A DNA stretch of 64,000 bases from Clostridia bacterium (GCA_003249225.1 QKJQ01000029.1:38569-102568); one strand, 5' to 3'. Shown: positions 26,564-36,405, counted from the stretch's first letter. Notes: generated by a model not told the origin, from the sequence alone. Numbers and translations: made by a program.

Positions 26564-27460
26564 CTATAGATATTTATTTACTGCCTTCATCAGTGCTTCT
26601 AAATACTTTTCACCAAATAGATAGACATGTCCCAGCCACTGGTTGATTTTCCATAGATCTTTGCGGTCCAGGTAACCGGGGGCGATGGGGTAACACTCAT
26701 TGTATGCATCAAAAAAATAGCTCGGAACATCACAGAAAAAATCAACCGTTGATAAATCAATCTCTCGGTTGCCATAATATATACTGCAATCAATCAGAAC
26801 AAGCTGTGTTCCGTCGAATAAAAGATTTCCTACCCAGGGATCTCCATGCAGCAATGAGAAAGGTTGTGTTGGATCGCATAATTCGGGAAGCTTGTGAATT
26901 AGTCTTTCAACGGATTCTTGCTCCCTACCCGGAAGTTTGCCTGAGTCGACCGCCATCTTCATGCTGTCACCAAGGCGTCTTTCACCAAAGAATTCAGCCC
27001 ATGTATTTTTGGGGGTATTGTCCTGTCTGAATATACCAAGGTAGCTGTGCGTCTCCAGTCCACATTTATCCCAGGTGGATTTATGAAGTGTTGCAAGACC
27101 GCTGCCAAGTACACCCCATTCTTGTTTTGTAATCACGGGTCTTACGGGAATGGCTTCCATAATTAGCAGAATGGTGGACTCTTCTTTAACAACATCGATG
27201 ATTTGTGGAGTTTTGACGGCAGAGTGTTTGCGGATGAATTCAAGACCCCATGCCTCCTGAAGGAACTGATCGTGTGAGAATGGATTCGTACCGGCTTTCA
27301 CAAATACATTGTAGTGATGGTTTCCCTGGAATAATGCAGCATCATGCATTGCACCATTTTGATTTTCAATAATGTTTGTAATTTTCCAGTCTTGATTTGT
27401 CTTTTCTTTTACGGATCGTTCAATTATTGTATTAAATGCGCCGCTGAGCAGCTTTGGCAT
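26564..27460 (-). CDS. fructosamine kinase family protein
   Basis: 298 residues of the fructosamine-kinase/aminoglycoside-phosphotransferase fold. Seen: an ATP-side Lys in YNVFVKAG, the hinge LLIMEAIP, the catalytic loop LLHGDPWVGNLLFD (Asp as base, Asn for metal) and LIDCSIYYGNREIDLS where other kinases have DPAxYYGDRE. The usual DFG-like Asp is Asp in LIDCS. Members phosphorylate ketosamines such as fructoselysine or ribulosamine for deglycation. GGGAGGAAT precedes the ATG. Its 3' end faces the tail-tube gene, and the upstream neighbour is an acyltransferase on the same strand. Confidence 0.9.
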   Translation of the reverse strand: MPKLLSGAFNTIIERSVKEKTNQDWKITNIIENQNGAMHDAALFQGNHHYNVFVKAGTNPFSHDQFLQEAWGLEFIRKHSAVKTPQIIDVVKEESTILLIMEAIPVRPVITKQEWGVLGSGLATLHKSTWDKCGLETHSYLGIFRQDNTPKNTWAEFFGERRLGDSMKMAVDSGKLPGREQESVERLIHKLPELCDPTQPFSLLHGDPWVGNLLFDGTQLVLIDCSIYYGNREIDLSTVDFFCDVPSYFFDAYNECYPIAPGYLDRKDLWKINQWLGHVYLFGEKYLEALMKAVNKYL

Positions 27461-27479
27461 AAATGATTCCTCCCTGTTT

Positions 27480-28577
27480 CTATTTATCAGTATTTATTAC
27501 ATTTACAAAAGACTTTGCTCCAAAGAAAAATCGTAGAATCGGCATCCGTCGGACAAGCTCGCAAGTAAACAACGTAGTGATGACGGTCATAAAATTAATT
27601 ATCAGGAAAAACAAAAGAATAGGCAAGGATATATCTCTAAAAACGTATTGAAATGTGAGTAACCAGCCAAAATGAAAAATATAAATCATGAATGACCTGG
27701 AGGACAGGTATCTGGTTATTATGGTATTGTGATTAAAACGATATCTGGCTGCCCCCAGAATGCCAAGAATACCAAACCATGAAGCACTGACATTACATAA
27801 TGTGAGAAGGACCTCTGTATGGCAGCCCACCCAGACAAACTGGTATACATTAAAAAGATTGCAAAGCAACATGATACACATATAAATATATCTGTTTTTT
27901 GTCAGAAGAATAAGTATAGATTCTTCTGACAAAATGTAATAACCCAACAGGAATAAACAAAAATCGGCACAAAGGCTTTTTCCGCCAAAATTCAAGACAG
28001 GTGTTGCAGCCAGTAAGAGCAATTGCATCAAAGATAAACAATATCGTTTGTATTTATCAAAAGACAGAGAGGGGAAAAAATGACGTTGTATCTTTATTAT
28101 CGGTATGGCTAGTAAGGAGATAATGAATAAATAAAGTAAAAACCAAAGGTGTCCCGGGGTAAAATAACCGTCATAACCAGTCATATCGGAGATATTTGTT
28201 AAAAAGACAGAATAGTGACAAAAGAAGCTGCCTGTATATGCGTTGTGCCAGATGTCAGCAAGATAAGCTAAAAATGCTACAACGGTAAGTATGCCGGCTA
28301 TTAATGGGAAAAACAATTTACGAACTCTCTCATGTATAAACTGTGTATGGCTTCGATGGATAAGTGAGTATTTTGTGCTGATTCCAGCAAGTACAAAAAG
28401 TAAAGGCATGAACCACGGAGATGTAAAAACAATCATAGAAGATAATATTTTGTTTGCGCCAAACCAAATGTAGTTATCTTCGCCCCAGCAATTCCATGCC
28501 ATTGCAGCATGATACGGAATCAGGAACAGAATCAATAACCAGCGAAGATTATCGATATAGTGTTTTCTTTCAATCAT
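27480..28577 (-). CDS. acyltransferase 3 family membrane protein
   Basis: 365 residues with about ten membrane helices. The N terminus RKHYIDNLRWLLILFLIPYHAAM carries the conserved Arg-His pattern of the acyltransferase 3 (OafA-like) family, and FVLAGISTKYSL and FTPGHLWFLLYLF match later conserved blocks. Such proteins move acetyl or other acyl groups onto extracytoplasmic sugars or peptidoglycan. The start has AAAGGCTG upstream. It is divergent from the response regulator at 28792. Confidence 0.9.
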   Translation of the reverse strand: MIERKHYIDNLRWLLILFLIPYHAAMAWNCWGEDNYIWFGANKILSSMIVFTSPWFMPLLFVLAGISTKYSLIHRSHTQFIHERVRKLFFPLIAGILTVVAFLAYLADIWHNAYTGSFFCHYSVFLTNISDMTGYDGYFTPGHLWFLLYLFIISLLAIPIIKIQRHFFPSLSFDKYKRYCLSLMQLLLLAATPVLNFGGKSLCADFCLFLLGYYILSEESILILLTKNRYIYMCIMLLCNLFNVYQFVWVGCHTEVLLTLCNVSASWFGILGILGAARYRFNHNTIITRYLSSRSFMIYIFHFGWLLTFQYVFRDISLPILLFFLIINFMTVITTLFTCELVRRMPILRFFFGAKSFVNVINTDK

Positions 28578-28706
28578 ATTATCAGCCTTTTCTTGATTAT
28601 TGGAGTTGCTATATTATCAAGCCTAGAAACAGTATAGCATTCTTTTATAGAATTACAAGATATTCCAATCAGATAAATGATTTCATGGTCTGTAACGAAG
28701 AAAGGG

Positions 28707-28736
28707 TTGTGTTTAAACCTCTCAACAATGTATAAT
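28707..28736 (+). promoter_or_regulatory. candidate promoter of the two-component/ABC module
   Basis: A perfect TATAAT (28731-28736) with TTGTGT (28707-28712) 18 bases upstream lies 55 bases before the response regulator start. The -35 is weak, which fits a promoter needing activation by the regulator itself. No clear direct repeat was found. Confidence 0.5.
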
Positions 28737-28791
28737 ATTACCACCTGAGTGAATTATCATAAGTAACGCAACCAAAGAATGTGAGAACAGA

Positions 28792-29466
28792 ATGAATACA
28801 ATACTGCTAATAGAAGATGATAAAAATCTGAACCGAGGAATTACACTAAAACTGCAGCGGGAAGGGTACCTGGTGTTATCTGCCGGCTCCCTGGCAGAGG
28901 CATATGAGCTTTGGGAAGCAAATACCATACACCTGATACTTAGTGACCTGTCCCTGCCGGATGGGAACGCACTGGATTTTGGCAGGCAGATCAGAGAAAA
29001 AAGTGATGTGTTTTTAATCTATCTGACCGCGATGGATCAGGAGATCGATATCGTCAATGGATATGACGCCGGAGCAGATGATTATGTAACAAAGCCATTT
29101 TCCGTAAATATACTGATGTCGAAGGTAAACGCATTAATGCGTCGTCTGAAGAGTAATGATTCCGGTTTTCTGATATCACAGGGAATTGAAGTAAATACCA
29201 AAGATATGATCGCAAAAAGTAAAGAACGCCCCATTCAGCTTAGCAGGACGGAGCTTATGCTCCTGATATACCTCATGGAGAATGCAGGTCGGATCGTGTC
29301 AAAGGAAAAGATATTGGAGAGAATATGGGGAATTGAGAGTGACTTTGTGGATGACAGCACAGTAACCGTGAACATCAGCAGACTTAAGAACAAACTGGGT
29401 ACGGATGCCATATCAAATGTGAGAGGATTAGGTTATCTATGGACAGGAAAAGTAACAAAAAGATAG
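28792..29466 (+). CDS. OmpR/PhoB-family response regulator
   Basis: 224 residues. The receiver has EDD (8-10), phospho-acceptor Asp52 (LILSDLSLPDG) and Lys near VTKPFSVN. A winged-helix DNA-binding domain follows (about residues 125-222; LSRTELMLLIYLMENAGRIV, VNISRLKNKLG, RGLGYLW). It overlaps the sensor gene by 28 bases. Together with the sensor and FtsX-type ABC transporter downstream it makes a single antimicrobial-peptide or envelope-stress module of the kind common in Firmicutes. Confidence 0.94.
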   Translation: MNTILLIEDDKNLNRGITLKLQREGYLVLSAGSLAEAYELWEANTIHLILSDLSLPDGNALDFGRQIREKSDVFLIYLTAMDQEIDIVNGYDAGADDYVTKPFSVNILMSKVNALMRRLKSNDSGFLISQGIEVNTKDMIAKSKERPIQLSRTELMLLIYLMENAGRIVSKEKILERIWGIESDFVDDSTVTVNISRLKNKLGTDAISNVRGLGYLWTGKVTKR

Positions 29467-30611
29467 CAGTGTATATTGTTATTGTTTGCTTTATGATTGG
29501 GATTATTGGAAGCGGAATCACGCTTCTGATGGAGCGGACAGACGCCGTTTATGACAGGCAGCAAACAGAACTTACCATTCTCCACCCGGAGCTTGAACAG
29601 GAGATAACAGAGAACATTCAATATTATCATGATAATATGAAACGGATCTTACTGCAAAGTTATATAGCCGTACTTCTTTTGTTCCTGTCCTTCGTAAGCC
29701 TTTGCCTGCTACTTCAACGACATAGACAAAAACAGATAAGAAAAGAACTGTCGATGGAACTGCAGCAATTGGCAGAACAGATGGAACAGCTAAGGAACAA
29801 GGAGAAATTACTCCTTCCTTTGGAATATGGATATAGAAGCAGCGGTATGTATGAACCTGAGCTAAACAGACTTACCGAAGCTCTTTTCGAGCTTACCGCC
29901 TTCTTTTTGGCACAAAATGAAAAGATAGAAGCAGAAGAAAAGAACACAAAAGCATTGATTACAGACATCTCTCATCAGCTAAAGACACCGCTGGCTTCAT
30001 TAAAACTTAGCCATGATCTGGTTCAGGAAGACAAGATTACACAGAAACAAAGATGCGAATTTCTTGAACAGGAAGAAGCAGAGATAGATAAGCTTGAGTT
30101 TTTGCTGAATGAGCTGATGAAGCTGTCAAGGCTTGAGAACCATATGATTCAGATAAAACCTGTAAAGACAAGTATTGTAGAAACAATAACCGAAGCGGTG
30201 AATCAGGTTATCATGAAAGCCTGCAGTAAAAGCATAACGATTCAAGTCGAAAAAGAAACGGACTATATGGCAGACCATGACTCAAAATGGACAGCGGAAG
30301 CCATATCGAATCTGCTTGATAATGCAATAAAATACTCCGGAACAGGAACCACAATAATTATTCGGATTCAAAAACTTACCACACATTTGCTGTTAGAAGT
30401 GGAGGATGAAGGAATTGGAATTTCAGACACCGAGCTTCATAAGATTTTTCAGCGGTTCTACCGTGGTGAACAGGCAGCAAAGCTTGTAAAAGAAGGAACT
30501 GGAATCGGTCTTTACCTGACCAGAAGGATATTGGAAGAACAAGGTGGAACCATTACAGCAAAAGCAAAACTAAAAAGCGGATCGATTTTTCGCATAACAT
30601 TGCCCTTATGA
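29439..30611 (+). CDS. sensor histidine kinase
   Basis: 390 residues. Two membrane helices (about residues 9-30 and 71-92) enclose a short external loop of about 40 residues. A linker follows, then the dimerisation helix DISHQLKTPLASLKLSHDL with His179 and the HATPase motifs NLLDNAIKYS, VEDEGIGI, RGEQ and GTGIGLYLTRRI. The small sensing loop suggests that the sensor depends on the partner ABC transporter to detect its signal, as in transporter-coupled systems, although true BceS kinases have an even shorter loop. The gene overlaps the regulator gene. Confidence 0.93.
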   Translation: MDRKSNKKIAVYIVIVCFMIGIIGSGITLLMERTDAVYDRQQTELTILHPELEQEITENIQYYHDNMKRILLQSYIAVLLLFLSFVSLCLLLQRHRQKQIRKELSMELQQLAEQMEQLRNKEKLLLPLEYGYRSSGMYEPELNRLTEALFELTAFFLAQNEKIEAEEKNTKALITDISHQLKTPLASLKLSHDLVQEDKITQKQRCEFLEQEEAEIDKLEFLLNELMKLSRLENHMIQIKPVKTSIVETITEAVNQVIMKACSKSITIQVEKETDYMADHDSKWTAEAISNLLDNAIKYSGTGTTIIIRIQKLTTHLLLEVEDEGIGISDTELHKIFQRFYRGEQAAKLVKEGTGIGLYLTRRILEEQGGTITAKAKLKSGSIFRITLPL

Positions 30612-30613
30612 TC

Positions 30614-30651
30614 AGACCCTTACAAAACTGTAATCTTTTTTGTAAGGGTCT
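30614..30651 (+). terminator. 14-bp perfect stem-loop between sensor and ABC genes
   Basis: AGACCCTTACAAAA (30614-30627) and TTTTGTAAGGGTCT (30638-30651) pair perfectly around a 10-base loop three bases after the sensor stop. The T-run lies inside the stem rather than after it, so full termination is doubtful. It may give partial read-through into the ABC genes or act as a site for the response regulator. Confidence 0.55.
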
Positions 30652-30707
30652 TGCAATACTGTCATGGTAACATCACTTATAAACATTCGCAGGGAGGAAG
30701 CGTTGAA

Positions 30708-31382
30708 TTGAGTACAATACTAAAAGTTGAGAATCTGATAAAATACTATAAAACCGGTGAAGCTGTCGTGAAAGCAGTGGATAATACGAATCTGGAAATC
30801 ATACGGGGTGAGTTTACCGTCATAGTAGGCCGCTCCGGGTCTGGAAAATCAACACTGCTGCATCTGATTGGCGGACTGGACAGGCCGGATTCGGGAAGAG
30901 TGATCATGGATGGTCAGGATATATTTTCTATGAAAGAGGATCAGCTGGCCAGATTGCGCCGAAACAAAATTGGGTTTATCTTTCAGGATTATAATCTGAT
31001 CCCCTCGCTGACCGTATGGGAGAATGTCGTTCTTCCGCTTGGACTTGACAAAAAGAAGGTCAGGAAAGATAAAATCATGGAAATTCTAAGTAAGATTGGA
31101 ATGGAGGACAGGAAGGACGCCAGACCTGACACTTTATCCGGTGGACAAAAACAAAGAACCGCCATTGCAAGGGCACTGGCAGCATCACCGGCCATTATAC
31201 TGGCTGATGAACCAACAGGAAATCTGGACTCGAAAACAGAACTGGAAGTTATGAGTCTGCTGAAAAAATGTGTGAACGAATTCGGGCAGACATTGGTTAT
31301 GATAACGCATGATGAAACAATTGCGCAGATGGCAGACAAGGTTATTTATATTGAAGACGGCAAGGTGGTGACGGTTTCATGA
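30708..31382 (+). CDS. ABC transporter ATP-binding protein (MacB/Bce/LolD type)
   Basis: About 224 residues from TTG. GGGAGGA lies nine bases before this TTG, whereas the TTG at 30651 has no ribosome site. Walker A is GRSGSGKST, the Q-loop IFQDYNLIPS, the signature LSGGQKQRTAIARAL and Walker B IILADEPTGNLD, as expected for the MacB/FtsE/LolD branch. It overlaps the permease start by four bases. It powers the FtsX-type permease, probably for defence against envelope-active compounds or for lipoprotein/peptide handling. Confidence 0.94.
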   Translation: MSTILKVENLIKYYKTGEAVVKAVDNTNLEIIRGEFTVIVGRSGSGKSTLLHLIGGLDRPDSGRVIMDGQDIFSMKEDQLARLRRNKIGFIFQDYNLIPSLTVWENVVLPLGLDKKKVRKDKIMEILSKIGMEDRKDARPDTLSGGQKQRTAIARALAASPAIILADEPTGNLDSKTELEVMSLLKKCVNEFGQTLVMITHDETIAQMADKVIYIEDGKVVTVS

Positions 31383-33853
31383 AAATGGTTTCACACATTG
31401 CCTTTGAGAACATAAGGTACTATAAGAGCAGAAATATTCTGATTGGGATTGCTATCTTCTTAACGACTCTGCTGCTCTATCTTGTACCATCCACCGGTTT
31501 GAATCTTATCGAAGGCCAATTCGCCGTTGTGAATGAGATATATCCAACCTGGCATGCGTTATTTCGCGACGTAGAGGAAAACGAGGTTGAAAAGCTGGCG
31601 GCTTATCATGATATCAGCACTTATGGTCTGCGATGTGATGCTGGACGCATTGCCAGCGAAGAGGCGGATATATTTATGATATATCTTGATGAGAATGGTT
31701 TTTTACTCTACAAAACGAAGCTCCTGGAGGGTGAATTGCCACAGAAGGAAGATGAGATCGTTGTGTCTGCGAACCTTTTAAAAGCAATAGGAAAGGCTGA
31801 TAAGAGCATCGGTGACCGGATTACATTATCCTATCAGATACTGCAGGCGGATACCCTTGGCTTCATGGAAGAGAAGGAATTTTTGATTACCGGATTTGTG
31901 GAAGATCAAGCATCCGGTGAACAAAGTAAGGTGTACTCAGCCTTTGTGTCCAAAGCTTTTTTAGAGCAGGAAATCCCGTCAAACATAAGAACGTATCGGT
32001 TTCTTTTTCAGGTAAACAGCAGGAAGGATGCTCTAACGAGCGAACTTGAGAATAAGATCAACAGCATCGCCGATGTATTTGGCATACCGGATAACAACAT
32101 TCTGATAAACGATGATTATCTTATGGCAAACTATGTAGACCCCGCAATACAGCCTGCGATCATTGGTATCATGGCCATCGTTATGGCAGCCGGAATAATA
32201 ACAATATATAGTGTTTATTACATTGGTATGACAGACCGTATTCAGGAGTTTGGGAGAATAAAAGCAATCGGTGCCACAAGAAAACAGATCCGATGGATTG
32301 TCCTGTTAGAAGGGCTGTTGGTAGCTTTTGCGGCAATACCGATTGGACTTATCGCTGGCTCTGTTCGGCTAAAGGGTGTATTCTATCTATTCCTGCATTT
32401 TTTTCAAGGTGAAAATCAAAGCATTCATATTATGAAGGAGCTGTTCGACAATAATCAGCTGTCACTGTTTCATGGGTGGATCTATGCTGCGGCAACCTTA
32501 GTCGCCCTTTTGACAGTATGTGTTTCCTTGCTCCGACCTATGTTAATAATGTCCAGGATATCGGTGATCGAAGCAATAAGGTTCCGGCCGGAGTGTACTG
32601 ATAGGAAAGGAAAAAGAGTAAGAAAAGAAAAGAGTTTTTTAGAAATCACGTTACCACGTCTGTCCTACATTTATCTTACTGGAAATAAAAAGAATACAGG
32701 TATTACAATTCTTTCTATGGGAATAACCGGCGTCTTTCTTATGGTGACAGCAACGATTCTGTCGTGTGCAAATCCAAAAGAGATTGCAAATGGAGAGATG
32801 CTTGGCCAATATGAAGTCGTAATCAAGGTGGATAATAGAAACAAAGAGCATCCGGAACGAAAATGGAACAATATTATCAGGAATAATCCCTTGAATTGTG
32901 AGTTAAAGAAAAAAATAGAAGAGCTGGAGGGGGTTACCTTTGTAAGTGAGTTCGATTATATCAGGGTGTTCTCAGATAGTTTTGGAGAAGATTCGGAAGG
33001 CGTCGGAGGTGTACCGGAGGAATACGCCAGTCAATTGGAAGATGGAATAATCGAAGGAACTGCTACGTACGAGGACTTAAAATCCGGTGACAATGTAATT
33101 ATTGATAAGGATTTGCTTCAATGGTACCCGGACTTAAAGATCGGGGATACGCTGGTACTTAATGTGGATCTGGAAGATGAAGAGTGCTTCCGGGAGGTTA
33201 CAATTCTCGCGATTGGAGACTACTCCACGGGATTTACCAATTACAACGATCTGCTTATGGCGAAAGAAGGTGCCAGAAAACTGTGTTCCTACAATATCAC
33301 AGAGTCTTACCATATTTTCACATCAAAAGTTTACAGTTCGGACATGGAACAGGCACTGCATGAACTTATTGCAGCAGATTCTGACCGGCTGCAGATTCAG
33401 ACATGGCAGGAAGTTTATGAGGAATGGTCCTCATCCATGGCGACGATAAGCGGAGCCTGCTATATGTTTTTTGGAATACTCGGAGCTATTTGTGTGATGA
33501 ATATTATTAACACAATGATTCACAGTGTTCATGTCAGAAAAAAGGAAATCGGGATGATGCAGGCACTGGGTATGACAGACCGTCAGCTAATCGGTATGCT
33601 GCAACAGGAAGGCTTCCTCTATATACTCGGAACACTGATTTTATCAATCGGGGTTGGCAGTGCACTGGGATATCCAGTTTTTCTATGGGCGAAAGAGAAG
33701 GGGATGTTTGGCATAAGTAATTATCATTATCCGGCTGCAGCTGCAGGAATCATATCACTGTCCTTGCTGCTGATTCAGATAATACTTGTCTTTTCGTTAA
33801 GCAGAGCAGTAAAGAAAAAAACATTGGTCGAGCGAATCCGGTTCAGTGAGTGA
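31379..33853 (+). CDS. FtsX-like ABC transporter permease
   Basis: 824 residues with two FtsX units. There is an N-terminal helix near residues 17-38, then a soluble domain of about 215 residues. A first bundle follows (AIIGIMAIVMAAGIITIYSVY, VVLLEGLLVAFAAIPIGLIAG after DRIQEFGRIKAIGATRKQIR), then a second external domain. The last bundle has the matching motif VHVRKKEIGMMQALGMTDRQL. It is longer than BceB (about 650) and closer to the large two-domain permeases of Firmicutes. ATGA overlap with the ATPase gene gives tight coupling. It ends just before a strong terminator. Confidence 0.93.
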   Translation: MKMVSHIAFENIRYYKSRNILIGIAIFLTTLLLYLVPSTGLNLIEGQFAVVNEIYPTWHALFRDVEENEVEKLAAYHDISTYGLRCDAGRIASEEADIFMIYLDENGFLLYKTKLLEGELPQKEDEIVVSANLLKAIGKADKSIGDRITLSYQILQADTLGFMEEKEFLITGFVEDQASGEQSKVYSAFVSKAFLEQEIPSNIRTYRFLFQVNSRKDALTSELENKINSIADVFGIPDNNILINDDYLMANYVDPAIQPAIIGIMAIVMAAGIITIYSVYYIGMTDRIQEFGRIKAIGATRKQIRWIVLLEGLLVAFAAIPIGLIAGSVRLKGVFYLFLHFFQGENQSIHIMKELFDNNQLSLFHGWIYAAATLVALLTVCVSLLRPMLIMSRISVIEAIRFRPECTDRKGKRVRKEKSFLEITLPRLSYIYLTGNKKNTGITILSMGITGVFLMVTATILSCANPKEIANGEMLGQYEVVIKVDNRNKEHPERKWNNIIRNNPLNCELKKKIEELEGVTFVSEFDYIRVFSDSFGEDSEGVGGVPEEYASQLEDGIIEGTATYEDLKSGDNVIIDKDLLQWYPDLKIGDTLVLNVDLEDEECFREVTILAIGDYSTGFTNYNDLLMAKEGARKLCSYNITESYHIFTSKVYSSDMEQALHELIAADSDRLQIQTWQEVYEEWSSSMATISGACYMFFGILGAICVMNIINTMIHSVHVRKKEIGMMQALGMTDRQLIGMLQQEGFLYILGTLILSIGVGSALGYPVFLWAKEKGMFGISNYHYPAAAAGIISLSLLLIQIILVFSLSRAVKKKTLVERIRFSE

Positions 33854-33870
33854 TAAATAAAGATAGAAAA

Positions 33871-33901
33871 AAGGGTATGCAATTTATGGCATACCCTTTT
33901 T
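33871..33901. terminator. bidirectional terminator
   Basis: AAGGGTATGC (33871-33880) pairs with GCATACCCTT (33889-33898). T-runs occur on both strands, so it can stop the ABC module from the left and the SatP-like gene from the right. Confidence 0.9.
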
Positions 33902-33956
33902 AAGCCTGCAATCCCAGATATATATTGGGGGACTGCATGTATTATGTAGAATGAAA

Positions 33957-34520
33957 CTATAATTTCATGATAGTCTTACCAAATTCCTGATTTAGGATCT
34001 GTCCCATAGCATTGTAGATGGCAGAGAGTCCGCATACGATACCTAAATATCCGGCGATGGTATGGATGGTTTCAGAACCTGTAAAATCAGACAGGGCAAG
34101 AAGAAAGAAAAGAACGGTCAAAGTACCGAACACTACCTGAGAAGCCCGGTTGTGCTTTAACGTACCAAGGAACATAAACAGAGTGAATATGCACCAAAGT
34201 CCCAGATAAAATCCCATACTTTTTGAGTCGGAAGCGTTAATTCCTTCGAATGGATTGATCCAGATGATGATTAAAGACCACCAGAAAAAACCATAGGCAG
34301 TAAAAGCAGTAGCACCAAATGTGTTATTCTTTTTGAATTCCATTATACCGGCGATAATCTGAGCAGCGCCGCCTAAAGCAAATCCCATGGCAATAATTAC
34401 GATAGAGAGAGAAATAATGCCAGCATTGTGTAGATTAAGTAAGCAAGTAGTCATCCCAAAGCCTAGAAGACCTAATGGAGCTGGGTTAGCGATGCTTGTT
34501 TGATTTGATGGTGTTGACAT
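33957..34520 (-). CDS. acetate/succinate transporter, GPR1/FUN34/YaaH (SatP-like) family
   Basis: About 187 residues with six membrane helices. The family signature NPAPLGLLGFGMTTCLLNL is at residues 10-28 from the ATG at 34520, followed by GGAAQIIAGIMEF and GFFWWSLIIIW. These proteins carry small carboxylates such as acetate across the cytoplasmic membrane. GAAAGGAATC lies before the chosen ATG; the ATG 20 codons earlier has no ribosome site and adds a segment the family lacks. Confidence 0.92.
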   Translation of the reverse strand: MSTPSNQTSIANPAPLGLLGFGMTTCLLNLHNAGIISLSIVIIAMGFALGGAAQIIAGIMEFKKNNTFGATAFTAYGFFWWSLIIIWINPFEGINASDSKSMGFYLGLWCIFTLFMFLGTLKHNRASQVVFGTLTVLFFLLALSDFTGSETIHTIAGYLGIVCGLSAIYNAMGQILNQEFGKTIMKL

Positions 34521-34628
34521 TGTAGGATAGATTCCTTTCAAGATTTGTAGTGTGAATGCACACGATGCATATCGTACCATCTCTTAGTCAATATTTCAAT
34601 AGAAATCTTTACACCAGCATGAAATCAT

Positions 34629-35357
34629 TTATTCAAACACAACCGTGATGTCTGGATTCTCTCGTAAATCAATCAGTGTACCAATGAGGGTGCTGTTGTC
34701 ACCAATCAGTTCTGTGTCCTTGTTTGTTTTCCGATCATGGACTACGATCTTGACAAGAGGCGTAGAACTTTCATAACTATATTCCTCAGAAAGAGTGTAG
34801 GTATAGTCTTCGGTCTCAAAGGTAAGATGATTCAAATCAAGGGACTCATTATCCTGTCCGCCTCCTCTAAGATAATAAGAGTAAGTGAACAAATCATAAG
34901 AATGTGAAAGGTCGTCTGGATATTCCAATTCGATATTCTCTGCTGTACCAAAGCGGTATACAATATACGAAGGCTGGTTCTTTGAGAGACAGATAGAAAC
35001 CACCTTTCTTGAGTCAGTGAGATGAAAACTAAATAAGATCTCCTCATCTTCGCGGCAAAGCGATTCATCATATTCCGAGGAACTGCCGGATATCGTTGGT
35101 GAAAGCACCGCTGTCGAGGAAGGTTCCCCTGTCAAAGAAGGTTCCACTGTCAAAGAAGGTTCCGCTGTTGGGGAAAGCTCTGTGGTCGGAGAAGGCTCAG
35201 ACGAAGGTCCCGGCTGACTCGTGGGAGAGACGGGAGTCTTTGTTACTTCATTTTGTTCCTTTTTATCAATACTTGACATCTGATTTTGATTGTCATTGCA
35301 ACCAGAAGTCAGCAAAGCTAGCAAAACCAGCATAACAAGAATACCCTTTTTTTTCAT
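34629..35357 (-). CDS. lipoprotein with Ser/Thr/Pro/Glu repeat stalk
   Basis: 242 residues. The signal MKKKGILVMLVLLALLTSGC ends in a lipobox with Cys20. Residues about 45-90 form a low-complexity stalk of repeated EPSxT-like five-to-six-residue units, encoded by repeats of the word GAAGGTTCC on the plus strand near 35116-35160. The C-terminal domain of about 140 residues is beta-rich (ILFSFHLTDSRKVVSICLS, VKIVVHDRKTNKDTELIG) and not recognised. It should be a surface lipoprotein held away from the membrane by the stalk. TGGAGG lies before the ATG. Confidence 0.85.
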   Translation of the reverse strand: MKKKGILVMLVLLALLTSGCNDNQNQMSSIDKKEQNEVTKTPVSPTSQPGPSSEPSPTTELSPTAEPSLTVEPSLTGEPSSTAVLSPTISGSSSEYDESLCREDEEILFSFHLTDSRKVVSICLSKNQPSYIVYRFGTAENIELEYPDDLSHSYDLFTYSYYLRGGGQDNESLDLNHLTFETEDYTYTLSEEYSYESSTPLVKIVVHDRKTNKDTELIGDNSTLIGTLIDLRENPDITVVFE

Positions 35358-35376
35358 AATGCCTCCATTGATTCTT

Positions 35377-36327
35377 CTATTTCGCCTTCTTTTTTATGGG
35401 AAGCCACAACTTGAAGCCTTTCAGGCCAGCATCACCAAGGGTTCGATCGTTCCACCATTCAGGATAAAATATCTGCTCTTCACGGTGACGTCTTTCGGCA
35501 AAATCAAACTCATACTCCTTCATCGCAAGCAAGCATTCAGACATGATTCCAAATGCAGTCTGCATGGATGAACCAATATCAAGATTTTGACTGCTGTCAA
35601 ATTCATTCAGTGCAACATCACCTACCAGAAAGAGTCCGTTTGGCGCACTGTCTACCTCCAAATCATGAAAAGTAGAATTCTTTCCTTCATCACCAAAAAG
35701 AAACATTTGAAGGAGATATTCATGTGAACCAATGGGTTCATCCTTATCATGCTGTTCACCTTCCGGGTGATGTCCCTTGGGCGCACATCCAACAATGCGC
35801 CGTGCCGTATAGTCGCTAATGTTACGAACAGCCCAGTCGCGCAGCATATTCCCGGCAGTTTCTTCCGGCCCCTGGCAGTTCACAGGAAATGTAACGACTT
35901 TTTCATGGCTGCAGTCTTCAATGCGTAGAATCGGTTTTGTGCCTACCGTAATATTTCCGCCATTTATCCCACTCTGGAAAGTAATCGCCGGAAAATCCGT
36001 TGATATACCAAGCTTTCGAGTCGTTGTAGGCGGTACACCATGCAGTGCCTGGAAGGCTCTTGTAAACGCTTCGGGAGATTCATACCCATATTTGCCGGCA
36101 AGATCGATTACTTTGATATCACTGCTTTTTATGTCCTCTGCGGCGAGTGACATTTTTCGGTTTCTTATGTATTCCGTAAGAGTCATATCAGTAACAAAGC
36201 TGAACATTCTCATAAAACGGGTGAGAGAGCAGCAAGCAATACGGGCTGCTTCCTCCATATCGATCTTTCCTTCCAGATTGCGTTCCATATAATTCATTGC
36301 ATCATTAAATTTGTTGATCCATTCCAT
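35377..36327 (-). CDS. AraC-family regulator with GyrI-like effector domain
   Basis: 316 residues. The N-terminal 100 residues are an AraC double helix-turn-helix (ARIACCSLTRFMRMFSFVTDM, YGYESPEAFTRAFQALHGVPP). The C-terminal 190 residues have the GyrI/AraE-type effector fold (VTFPVNCQGPEETAGNML, FHDLEVDSAPNGLFLV, EQIFYPEWW, KLWLPIKKK). This is the Rob/SoxS-with-GyrI layout that binds small hydrophobic ligands and often controls detoxification genes. ACGGAGGTG precedes the ATG. The target is unknown. Confidence 0.92.
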   Translation of the reverse strand: MEWINKFNDAMNYMERNLEGKIDMEEAARIACCSLTRFMRMFSFVTDMTLTEYIRNRKMSLAAEDIKSSDIKVIDLAGKYGYESPEAFTRAFQALHGVPPTTTRKLGISTDFPAITFQSGINGGNITVGTKPILRIEDCSHEKVVTFPVNCQGPEETAGNMLRDWAVRNISDYTARRIVGCAPKGHHPEGEQHDKDEPIGSHEYLLQMFLFGDEGKNSTFHDLEVDSAPNGLFLVGDVALNEFDSSQNLDIGSSMQTAFGIMSECLLAMKEYEFDFAERRHREEQIFYPEWWNDRTLGDAGLKGFKLWLPIKKKAK

Positions 36328-36405
36328 TAAAATTCACCTCCGTGATAAATTCTATCACAGTTCCATATAGAAAACCTTGCAGTAAAAACATTTTTTGGTT
36401 GGCTT

